The notes under the pieces were generated by a model. That model was not told where the DNA came from. It saw only the letters and a program-made list of their open reading frames with translations, and did no database searches. 20,467 bases of DNA from an uncultured Fretibacterium sp. (lineage in GTDB: Bacteria; Synergistota; Synergistia; Synergistales; Aminobacteriaceae), in contig CALGHA010000019.1 in NCBI GenBank assembly GCA_937915835.1, positions 1 through 20,467 on the forward strand, in the 5' to 3' direction. How positions within the stretch are numbered: the stretch's first letter is position 1; each line of letters starts with the position of its first letter. Positions 14,601-20,467 of the stretch are shown in pieces. Position numbers and translations under genes: made by a program.

Positions 14601-16874
14601 TTTGACTTCACTGTCAGGGCTTTATCGGGAGACATGGCGGCTCATAAATCCTTGTCAATCACGATAGGTTCAGAACTCATAATCACGACAATTTCACCGT
14701 TGGAACCGGCTAAAATCAACACGGAATATTCACAAACTTTGAAGACTAACAAAGGCTCTCCGACTTGGACGCTGACTTCAGGACTTTTACCGCTTGGGCT
14801 TGAACTTGCTTCTTCGGGTGATATTTCAGGCACTCCGTTAGAGATTGGCACGTTTGCTTTCACTGTTCAGGCTCAATCCGGAGATATTAAGGCTCGCAAG
14901 GATTTTTCGTTGACTGTTAAGCCTATGCTCTCAATCACAACTTCTTCTGATTTGCCGAGTGTGAAAGTAAATTCTGCCTATGCTGTAACTCTCGAAACCG
15001 ACGCTGAACAATCACAAAGTGTTTCATGGTCGATAATTTCAGGTTCGCTCCCTTACGGTTTAACTCTTGACGCTAACACCGGGACAATTTCAGGAACACC
15101 GACGATTGAAGGGGATTACACGTTCACAATTCAGGCAGTCGCTGGAAGTCTGGTTACTAGCAAAATTTTCACGTTGTCCGTTAATTCATTGCTCGAAATC
15201 ACTACGACTTCACCGCTTCCGTCAGGGAAAATCGGCCAAGTTTACAATTTCACGTTTGCGGCTGATGCTGATAATGTCACGTGGACAATGAGCAGTGATG
15301 AAATTCCTTCGGGTTTAACTTTCACGTCAGGAACTCTCAGAGGAACTCCCTCAGAGGAAGGAACGTTTGTATTTACAGTTCAGGCCAATTCAGGAGAATT
15401 AACAACGACTAAAGAATTTGTGCTCGTCATAAAACCTGCTTTATCGATTATGACCGCTTCAGTTCTTCCGTCGGCAAAAGTCGGAACAAGTTACTCTTTT
15501 ACACTTTCAACCGATGCCGGTAATTTAATTCCATTCTGGACCGTTACGGCTGGAGATTTTCCAGAGGATTTAACGCTTGACAGGACGACCGGGACAATTT
15601 CAGGAACTCCGACCAGCGATGGAACTTACGGATTTACGATTACGGCATCAGTTACGGGAAGCACGAGAATGACGGCGAGCAAGGAATTTATTTTGACTAT
15701 TAGGCCTGCGATCACAATCACGACTGAAACACTGCCTGCAGTCCGAACGGATTCGGAGTATTACGCTTCACTCAGAACTGACGCTGACGAGGATAAAATT
15801 GTAGTCTGGAACTTGGTCGGAGGAAGTCTGCCATATGGGATTGAGCTTGACAGTGAGACGGGAATAATTTCCGGATATTCTGAGGCTGAAGGAGAATACA
15901 AATTCACAATTCAGGCCGTTTCAGGAAGATTAACAGCAACTCGTGATTTCGTTTTAATCGTCGGCAATGACATCATGATAGCTAATTCAGCAACGCTTCC
16001 GGCGATTGACGCAGGCTCTAATTTCTCACAGACGTTTACGCTTTACAACGCCTCAAATTCTGTAATCTGGTCCGTAATTTCCGGTTCACTTCCGACGGGC
16101 TTAAACCTGAACGCTTCAACCGGAACAATATCGGGAATTCCTGTTACAGCCGGGACATATTCATTCACAATTCAGGCAGAATCGGGATATTCAATCGCAA
16201 GCAAGACATTCATATTAACGGTCAACTTAGCGATTACGACAGAGGCATATTTACCTGAGGGAATAGCGGGCGAGAATTATTCACAACGATTAGAAGTCAA
16301 AGGTGCGGCCGCAAATAATGTAGTCTGGTCGGCTGATGCGAATTTGCTTCCGGTCGGGTTGACTTTAACGACTGACGGATTACTTTCTGGCGTTCCTTCT
16401 GAGCCCGGCGACTCAGCTTTCACGGTTTATGTTTCGTCTGATAACGCAAAAGCTGAAAAGGCAATGAGGCTCATAATTAATACGTTCTTGGCAGTTCCGA
16501 TCACTACATCAAGTTTAATTCCCGGAAAAGTCGGCCAGGAATATTTAGCTGAACTCCGAACGCCTCTTGACGGGGTAATGTGGTCTCACGTTCGCGGCAC
16601 TCTTCCACCTGGATTAACTCTCAGCTCGACGGGCTTAATCTCAGGAACACCGACCGAAGCAGGAACTTTCACGTTCACAGTCAGAGCAGCGACGACGACA
16701 CGAGAAGGCTTGAGACAATTGACGCTGATAATCGAAAAATCCGACGATGAGAAGAGCATGGATATTGACCCGACTTACGGAAATGTTTCGAGTTCAGGAG
16801 GAGGCTGTAACTCTTCGGACTTGGGAATATTAATTTTGCTGGTATTTCTGCTGCTGACACAAAAACGTCATTAA
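11628..16874 (+). CDS. Giant surface protein: GLUG-like repeats, 15 He_PIG Ig-like domains, Synerg-CTERM tail
   Basis: A 1748-residue modular exported protein. Residues 1-24 are a signal peptide (cleavage near AYSA). Residues 25-117 resemble the leader found before GLUG repeats (NWIPIENFTGTFDGQDHIVY, then FGSVTGGTIENLHVTG). Residues about 118-367 hold roughly eight GLUG-like repeats of the form GGIVGxxxGGxIxNCxxxG, likely a beta-helix. Residues about 394-1704 hold 15 domains of about 87 residues of the He_PIG/putative-Ig type, each with ITTxxLPxGKVxxxYS, a VTWxxxSGxLPxGLxL turn, GxISGTPxxxGxYxFTVxA and a closing xFxLxV strand. The tail has SSGGGC (Cys1727), a hydrophobic stretch and QKRH, a Synerg-CTERM variant. 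Related arrays occur in adhesins and extracellular binding proteins. The operon partner is the M48 peptidase 24 nt upstream. No catalytic domain is visible. Confidence 0.88.
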   Translation: MMKKFLLAFLLIIYSVSCAYSATSITNAAGLNAVRTSPNGDYRLDADIQLSAYYNWIPIENFTGTFDGQDHIVYIRIDEFEEDDERLLTYDRALFGSVTGGTIENLHVTGVAKGYNAGGIAATLSSGTISNCTFSGDVEVEEVLGDPEQERTKINAGGIVGRMTGGTIENCSFSGNVTASTETEKIYANAGGIVGRMTGGKITGCFVDQGSVITTEGDGSASGGIAAYAIVGLSDEISECMFDGTVNSTYSAGGIVGTVNGGIIQNNDVLGNARINGDYRAGGIIGIVEAASTIRNNNVYSGAQVSSSSRSAGGIIGYLGEGEVPTVDGNISHAEISGTAPYKGGVIGEIHNHIGASSKITNNKYSGYSWGIGRDENGNINIDIPGTIKIDANLAITTIGHLQARIGTRFSQTFTTNSTSSVTWTYDGDNIPGLSFVTNTLSGTPTTEGDYSFTLTASSNGNIASKDFTLTVKSAFEIKPDYVPAGKVNKSYTQDITIEPEPSSNIRVNWYLPGSFPVGLSYIYPDNHTLRITGTPLDYGTFSVDIYATVNNVTKSKDYVFYIEPAIEITAANSENLDNTQYAKVGAKYNLQLQVDGYSSSNMAWRTSGDVPSGLSINKSTGLISGTPQSGGKYSFTVIVEVQSASGVLRAERNITIQVEAGLIITTATLPTGTVNVAYPPSGFSSTLTSSPDANSWSYSGNFPPGLSLTQSTGEISGTPILAGDYKFTAYAVSGTLAASRDLSILILSSLSIISPATLPTGKVNTNYTPYTLAANVSSGVTWTIINGDISQFGLSLSSSGVISGTPIKATNGAYSFTVQASLTGGITATQTFTITISPSVEIATVSPLPDGIVSHDYSYTLTTTDPTQTVTWGLVSSLPAGLALIGAVISGEPENAGTYSFTVKISDTSGTILDVKDLQITITQNSSFEIATNSLPSGKTGENYSYTLKVNPASLQNSLTWYILSGDLPAGLTLEKTTGTISGIPTLDGTFDFTVRALSGDMAAHKSLSITIGSELIITTISPLEPAKINTEYSQTLKTNKGSPTWTLTSGLLPLGLELASSGDISGTPLEIGTFAFTVQAQSGDIKARKDFSLTVKPMLSITTSSDLPSVKVNSAYAVTLETDAEQSQSVSWSIISGSLPYGLTLDANTGTISGTPTIEGDYTFTIQAVAGSLVTSKIFTLSVNSLLEITTTSPLPSGKIGQVYNFTFAADADNVTWTMSSDEIPSGLTFTSGTLRGTPSEEGTFVFTVQANSGELTTTKEFVLVIKPALSIMTASVLPSAKVGTSYSFTLSTDAGNLIPFWTVTAGDFPEDLTLDRTTGTISGTPTSDGTYGFTITASVTGSTRMTASKEFILTIRPAITITTETLPAVRTDSEYYASLRTDADEDKIVVWNLVGGSLPYGIELDSETGIISGYSEAEGEYKFTIQAVSGRLTATRDFVLIVGNDIMIANSATLPAIDAGSNFSQTFTLYNASNSVIWSVISGSLPTGLNLNASTGTISGIPVTAGTYSFTIQAESGYSIASKTFILTVNLAITTEAYLPEGIAGENYSQRLEVKGAAANNVVWSADANLLPVGLTLTTDGLLSGVPSEPGDSAFTVYVSSDNAKAEKAMRLIINTFLAVPITTSSLIPGKVGQEYLAELRTPLDGVMWSHVRGTLPPGLTLSSTGLISGTPTEAGTFTFTVRAATTTREGLRQLTLIIEKSDDEKSMDIDPTYGNVSSSGGGCNSSDLGILILLVFLLLTQKRH
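12093..12118 (+). repeat. Exact 26-nt internal repeat in the GLUG region, copy 1
   Basis: Identical to 12195-12220. It encodes the same GGIVGRMT segment of two adjacent GLUG-like units and points to recent duplication or gene conversion of one unit. Confidence 0.75.
12195..12220 (+). repeat. Exact 26-nt internal repeat in the GLUG region, copy 2
   Basis: Second copy of 12093-12118, 102 nt downstream, in the same reading frame (34 codons apart). Confidence 0.75.
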
Positions 16875-16894
16875 AATAGAACGTGTTATATTTT
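16873..16894. repeat. 22-bp near-palindromic intergenic repeat, copy 2
   Basis: Identical to 8341-8362. It begins inside the TAA stop codon (16872-16874) of the giant surface protein gene and ends just before the terminator stem, about 40 nt upstream of the next gene's promoter. Confidence 0.6.
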
Positions 16895-16895
16895 T

Positions 16896-16934
16896 ACGCT
16901 TCCTTTGAGAATATGAAGGGGGCGTAATTTTTTT
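16896..16934 (+). terminator. Rho-independent terminator after the giant surface protein gene
   Basis: ACGCTTCCTT (16896-16905) pairs with AAGGGGGCGT (16916-16925), 10 bp with two G-U pairs, around a 10-nt loop. It is followed by AA and seven T (16928-16934). Confidence 0.88.
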
Positions 16935-16961
16935 GCGTGAATATCAAGAGTTAGCTATAAT
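16933..16961 (+). promoter_or_regulatory. Putative sigma-70 promoter of the downstream secreted-protein / GT10 unit
   Basis: A consensus TATAAT at 16956-16961 lies 44 nt before the TTG start at 17006. The best-spaced -35 (17 nt) is TTGCGT at 16933-16938, only 3/6, and it overlaps the end of the terminator T-tract. Confidence 0.45.
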
Positions 16962-17005
16962 AATTCGCAATATTTATTAATGAACATGAGAGCAGGTGAA
17001 AAATT

Positions 17006-17848
17006 TTGTCCGGCATTAGAACTAAAGCATTGATACTCGCGGCTGTGTCGGTGAATTTGATTATGCCTTCGACGAATGCCCAAGCCGCTGAGCTTTTAAC
17101 AGTTCGTCCCGACGGAGTAGTTCTGCGTGATACTCGTATATATTCAGGTGTGGTTATGGGAGCTTATCAGAAAGCCTACGCTATGAACTTCGAAATTTGG
17201 AAGCCTCAGGATTTGCCCGCAGGATGGTACGCAACTTTTGATGGATTTCCAGTTGCACAGATTGCCGAAAATCGCTGGGTATACGGACAATTGACGATTG
17301 ACGGGAGCATTAGGCCCACGAATATTTTAGTAGGTTCGGTTGTGCCTTCAAGTGTTCCGGGCTTGGCACGAATTGCTTCGGTCTGGAGCTACGGAAAAGC
17401 TGTAAATTCTCCGGAGTTCCTGAAAATCCGTGAACGAAGCTGTAATCGCATGGGCTGGCTCAATGAAGGCTACGTGAACACGATAATTGCTTGGCACACG
17501 AAAAGGCCCGAAGTCTATGTTTGGCTTGGCGATCGATGGAAGAAATTTACGCCTAATTCCGGTGAATATACTTGGCAGATGTTGAAGCGAATAAACCCGT
17601 ATATTTCCGATGAGCTGAGAAAAAATAACGCATGGCATCAGGGCGGTGAACCTCTTGAAGTTGCTGACTTGGCCAGACAATGGGGCTTAATCTGGGGAGG
17701 ACGTGTTGTTCTCACTACACTTAAGAATTACCATGACAGCGGCGGAAGCGACGGAAATGTTACGTCAATGCGCGACACTTCAAGCTCAGGCGGGAGTCCC
17801 TCGTCTCCAGAAGGAAATGACAACAGCCCTCAATGGGACGTAGATTAA
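17006..17848 (+). CDS. Secreted protein of unknown function
   Basis: I do not recognise the family of this 280-residue protein. An N-terminal signal peptide (KALILAAVSVNLIMP, then AQA, cleavage near residue 27) indicates export. The mature part (about 30-240) is rich in Trp and aromatic residues, with segments such as EIWKPQDLPAGWYATFDGF and EVYVWLGDRWKKF, and looks like a compact mixed alpha/beta domain. The last 35 residues are low-complexity Ser/Gly/Asn/Asp, probably disordered. There is no Synerg-CTERM tail and no catalytic motif I can name. The TTG start at 17006 has AGGTGA (16994-16999), 6 nt upstream. It is the first gene after a terminator and promoter, with the TPR-like gene 18 nt downstream, so it likely leads an operon with the two GT10 genes. 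Confidence 0.8.
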   Translation: MSGIRTKALILAAVSVNLIMPSTNAQAAELLTVRPDGVVLRDTRIYSGVVMGAYQKAYAMNFEIWKPQDLPAGWYATFDGFPVAQIAENRWVYGQLTIDGSIRPTNILVGSVVPSSVPGLARIASVWSYGKAVNSPEFLKIRERSCNRMGWLNEGYVNTIIAWHTKRPEVYVWLGDRWKKFTPNSGEYTWQMLKRINPYISDELRKNNAWHQGGEPLEVADLARQWGLIWGGRVVLTTLKNYHDSGGSDGNVTSMRDTSSSGGSPSSPEGNDNSPQWDVD

Positions 17849-17866
17849 TGGAGTGATAAAATTTTT

Positions 17867-18763
17867 ATGACAAATAAACGGGATAGAATAGAAAAACTGC
17901 TTTCGATGGCCTGGAACACTAACAGTACTGCCAGAGCTTTAGCGATTGCAAATCAAATTCTTGAAATTAATCCGGATAATATTGAAGCCCTGATACTCAA
18001 AGCCGATAACACGGAAAATCATAATGAACGTGCCGAAATACTTTTACATGCTGTTTCTTCTCTTGATAAGCCCGAAAGCTGTAATCCTGATGACCGGGAT
18101 TTATTAGCATTAGTGATTAATCAGAGATTAGCTTACGCGTTTTATGCTATGAATAGATATGATGAGTCATTTGCGTATTGTGAAGCCGCTTTGAAATTTG
18201 CCGCTGAGAATGAAGCTGACCCCGACGCTGAGAGCAATTTAGAAGAAATGAAGAGATTGTATTACAGAATATTGATTGAGCGTCAAGAATGGCAGAAAAT
18301 TCTTGCTGAGACAATGCGGGACGAGGAACATTCGTTAGCTTGGGCTTATTCGAGATTAATTGCCGCGTGGATGATTGCTCCGGGAAAAGCTCAAAGTGTC
18401 TGTGCAAATATGTTCTGGGACGCTTTAATGTTCGGGCCTGATGTTCCGTTTTACGTTCTTGGTTATCTTGAGGAGCCTGAAGATGATTCCGGGCCTGTTG
18501 AGCAGGAGGAGTTTGATTTTGCCTTGATGTATTATGATGCATTTTCGATCACTGAGGAATTTTTCGACTGGTTTTCTCGAGGAACTATATTATTTGGGCT
18601 GTTGTCAAATCGTTTTGACGCAAAGGAACGGGAATATATGCTTGATGTGATTGACACACTCGGCGGCTATGAAGAGTATGAAAAAATGAGCAAAATTTTA
18701 GTTGAGGCTGATGATGCGGCGATAATTGAGGCATTAGCGGCGAACAAATGTCTTGCGAATTGA
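17867..18763 (+). CDS. TPR-like helical-repeat protein
   Basis: A 298-residue acidic, probably cytoplasmic protein without signal peptide or membrane segment. Residues 21-48 (ARALAIANQILEINPDNIEA) match a TPR repeat, and 84-113 (NQRLAYAFYAMNRYDESFAY) a second one; helices around 127-180 continue the solenoid. The segment ALMFGPDVPFYVLGYLEEP (186-204), followed by an acidic stretch, reminds me of the conserved part of ST7-type TPR proteins, but this is weak. TPR proteins are usually scaffolds for protein binding. An ATG start is preceded by GGAGTGA. The gene lies 18 nt after the secreted-protein gene and 14 nt before the first GT10 gene, so it is probably in the same operon and could support glycan assembly (inference). 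Confidence 0.75.
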   Translation: MTNKRDRIEKLLSMAWNTNSTARALAIANQILEINPDNIEALILKADNTENHNERAEILLHAVSSLDKPESCNPDDRDLLALVINQRLAYAFYAMNRYDESFAYCEAALKFAAENEADPDAESNLEEMKRLYYRILIERQEWQKILAETMRDEEHSLAWAYSRLIAAWMIAPGKAQSVCANMFWDALMFGPDVPFYVLGYLEEPEDDSGPVEQEEFDFALMYYDAFSITEEFFDWFSRGTILFGLLSNRFDAKEREYMLDVIDTLGGYEEYEKMSKILVEADDAAIIEALAANKCLAN

Positions 18764-18777
18764 CAGGATATGCCCGT

Positions 18778-19890
18778 ATGAACGACAAGAAAATTAAAGT
18801 ATGCTTTTTGCATCCCGATGTTCGTAACGTCAATGATATGTTAACGTGGCTGCATTTAAAGAGTCTTCCGTTTGCTGAAAATATTGTATTTGATAACGAG
18901 AACCCTGATTATATTTTTGCTACGGATCATATTTATCATAATTTAGAATACGCAAAAACTTTCATGAGGCTTGCGCAGAAGGCATCAATACGAATTTACT
19001 TCAGCGGAGAATCTATAACGCCTGATCTGAATATATTTGATTATGCTATAGCCTTTGACAAAAAATTATCAGATATGGACAGAATTACATCAATGCCTGC
19101 AAATATTTTCTGGACTAATTTAATTACACGGACTGAGAACGAATTAACTTCACAGGAAGAAGCTAAATCATTGCTTCAGGAGCGAAAAAGATTTTGCAAT
19201 TTCATTTATTCAAACAGAGGAGCCCATCCCAATCGAGATAAGTTATTTCATACGATATCGGCATATAAACATGTGGATTCACTCGGTCGACATCTTAATA
19301 ACATAGGTGCATTAATTACTTACAAGAAGGGGGGTATTAGTTGGAGCGAGCTTAGCAGAATGATTAAGAGCAAGTATAAATTTTCAATAGCGTCCGAAAA
19401 TGCAAGATACGAGGGCTATACTTCTGAAAAATTGCTGACAAGTTTTGAAGCTCATACGGTGCCGATTTACTGGGGAAATCCTTATGTTGCCGAAGAGTTT
19501 AACTCTGAAGCCTTCGTGAATTGCATGGATTATGAAAGTTTTGATGAAGTTGTGAAGCGAGTAAAAGAAATTGATGAAGATGATGATTTGTGGGCTTATA
19601 TGGTTAGCAGGCAATGGCAGACTAATGAGCAGAAGAAGAGTTCCGAACAACTGCTTGTAAGATATTTAAGATTTATGGAAAATATATTTACTCAACCTGT
19701 TACGTTAGCTAAAAGACGGCCGGAAGGAACTTTTACGCGAATTTATGAGAGATGGTTTTTTCAGCGTAAATATTATAATCCCTCAAGACTTAGCATGATT
19801 TTCACGGCTCCTAGCGTATTATTATCAAGGTTGAAGAACAAGTTTACATACAAACGCGAAATAGATATTCACGATTTCTTTAAAGACTGA
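18778..19890 (+). CDS. Glycosyltransferase family 10 (alpha-1,3/4-fucosyltransferase-like), copy 1
   Basis: A 370-residue GT10 protein. The decisive block is at about 201-233: KFSIASEN, then YEGYTSEKLL and TVPIYWGNP, matching the GDP-fucose-binding core of Helicobacter pylori FutA/FutB (CFENxxGYGYVTEK, IPIYWG). It is followed by VAEEFNSEAFVNC. GT10 enzymes move fucose from GDP-fucose to GlcNAc in Lewis-type structures; in bacteria this decorates LPS or capsule. The acceptor is unknown. The basic C-terminal tail may hold it at the inner membrane. A longer reading from ATG 18748 overlaps the TPR gene; ATG 18778 is preferred because it aligns with the start of copy 2 and has AGGA 10 nt upstream. 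A run of six G at 19329-19334 encodes part of KKGG. No clear terminator follows, so copy 2 is likely co-transcribed. Confidence 0.88.
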   Translation: MNDKKIKVCFLHPDVRNVNDMLTWLHLKSLPFAENIVFDNENPDYIFATDHIYHNLEYAKTFMRLAQKASIRIYFSGESITPDLNIFDYAIAFDKKLSDMDRITSMPANIFWTNLITRTENELTSQEEAKSLLQERKRFCNFIYSNRGAHPNRDKLFHTISAYKHVDSLGRHLNNIGALITYKKGGISWSELSRMIKSKYKFSIASENARYEGYTSEKLLTSFEAHTVPIYWGNPYVAEEFNSEAFVNCMDYESFDEVVKRVKEIDEDDDLWAYMVSRQWQTNEQKKSSEQLLVRYLRFMENIFTQPVTLAKRRPEGTFTRIYERWFFQRKYYNPSRLSMIFTAPSVLLSRLKNKFTYKREIDIHDFFKD

Positions 19891-19919
19891 AAATAAAATA
19901 AATAAGTTGAGGAAAAAAT

Positions 19920-20467
19920 ATGAACAATAGAAAAATTAAAATTTGTTTCCTTCATCCCTATATAAAAGATGCGGACTCAGTTGTGAAGTATTTGCATATT
20001 ACTGGGCTTCCTTTTGCTGAAAATATTGTGTGGGATGATGAAAATCCTGATTACTTGTTTGCTTCTGAACATATTTATTTTTCGCCGCATTTTGCCAAGA
20101 AATTTTGGGAACTCGCGCATAAACCTTCTATAAGGATTTTTCATGCAGGGGAATGTGTGGCACCTGACCTGAATATATTTGATTATGCAATAGTGTTCGA
20201 TAAGAAATTATCTGATATGAATAGAGTATGTTCTATGCCGACTAATCTTTTCTTTAGTAATGCTATATCACGTACTGAGAACAATTTAACTGAGAGACAG
20301 GCAAAATTGTTGTTGAGAGAGCGGAAAAGATTTTGCAACTTTCTTTACTCAAATGGAGCTGCTCATCCCAATCGTGATAAATTATTTCATGCCTTATCTT
20401 CATATAAATCTGTTGACTCTCTTGGCAGGCATCTTAATAATATAGGTGCGTTAATTACAGGGGGGGG
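19920..20467 (+). CDS. Glycosyltransferase family 10 (fucosyltransferase-like), copy 2, 3' end missing
   Basis: A partial frame from ATG 19920 (GAGG at 19909-19912, 7 nt upstream) stays open for 182 codons to the window edge. Aligned by hand, it is about two-thirds identical to copy 1 over some 180 residues with one single-residue gap. Shared blocks include PFAENIV, APDLNIFDYA versus TPDLNIFDYA, VFDKKLSDM versus AFDKKLSDM, ERKRFCNF and AHPNRDKLFH. The best-conserved part ends VDSLGRHLNNIGALIT; after that, copy 1 reads YKKGG while this copy enters a run of at least eight G (20460-20467). The catalytic GDP-fucose block would lie beyond the edge, so the GT10 call rests on similarity to copy 1. 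It is a recent tandem duplicate or a diverged paralogue. Confidence 0.82.
   Translation, partial: MNNRKIKICFLHPYIKDADSVVKYLHITGLPFAENIVWDDENPDYLFASEHIYFSPHFAKKFWELAHKPSIRIFHAGECVAPDLNIFDYAIVFDKKLSDMNRVCSMPTNLFFSNAISRTENNLTERQAKLLLRERKRFCNFLYSNGAAHPNRDKLFHALSSYKSVDSLGRHLNNIGALITGG

Noticed and set aside
12807..16740. DNA tandem repeat or CRISPR-like array in the giant gene
   Set aside because: The periodicity is at protein level (about 87-residue Ig-like domains); the DNA units are diverged and there are no constant repeats with unique spacers.
18147..18542. A 131-codon minus-strand open frame inside the TPR gene
   Set aside because: It lies antisense to a well-supported gene, has low-complexity composition and no ribosome binding site or recognisable motif.
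18748..18777. ATG at 18748 as start of the first GT10 gene
   Set aside because: It overlaps the TPR gene, and the paralogue at 19920 aligns from the ATG at 18778.

Overview
The window most likely comes from a Synergistota (Synergistetes) bacterium, probably an uncultured gut or rumen lineage. The main evidence is two large secreted proteins (2131-4755 and 11628-16874). Both end in a Gly-rich GGGC motif, a hydrophobic stretch and a basic tail, the pattern I know as the Synerg-CTERM sorting signal of that phylum. The Gram-negative style envelope genes fit: a GT9 heptosyltransferase-like enzyme, GT10 fucosyltransferase-like enzymes and a periplasmic binding-protein domain. The lineage call rests on motif recognition, not on a search.

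Layout. Positions 1-1180 (minus) hold the first codons of smpB and, upstream of it, an AT-rich GT9 glycosyltransferase. Positions 1383-4755 (plus) hold a stand-alone NAD(P)H-hydrate epimerase followed 31 nt later by an unrecognised 874-residue Synerg-CTERM protein. A two-way terminator separates it from a tight minus-strand operon, 8226-4804, encoding aspartate-semialdehyde dehydrogenase, homoserine dehydrogenase and aspartate kinase. These three make homoserine from aspartate, so the operon feeds threonine and methionine synthesis and, through the semialdehyde, lysine.

The divergent region 8227-8498 holds promoters for both directions and one copy of a 22-bp near-palindrome. The plus-strand gene at 8499-10814 is the most unusual item: a TctC-type periplasmic binding protein fused in one reading frame to a CitMHS-type secondary transporter. 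After a terminator come a secreted M48 metallopeptidase (10980-11603) and a 1748-residue surface protein built from GLUG-like repeats, 15 He_PIG-type Ig-like domains and a Synerg-CTERM tail. The second copy of the 22-bp near-palindrome overlaps its stop codon, just before a strong terminator.

The last part (17006-20467, plus) looks like one transcription unit: a secreted protein of unknown function, a TPR-like cytoplasmic protein, and two tandem GT10 fucosyltransferase-family genes. The second is cut by the window edge inside a run of G. I saw no tRNA, rRNA, CRISPR array, insertion sequence or phage gene. No gene-free stretch exceeds 300 bases. The window therefore mixes a housekeeping amino-acid operon with envelope and surface genes, and the two flanking glycosyltransferase regions look more AT-rich than the core.
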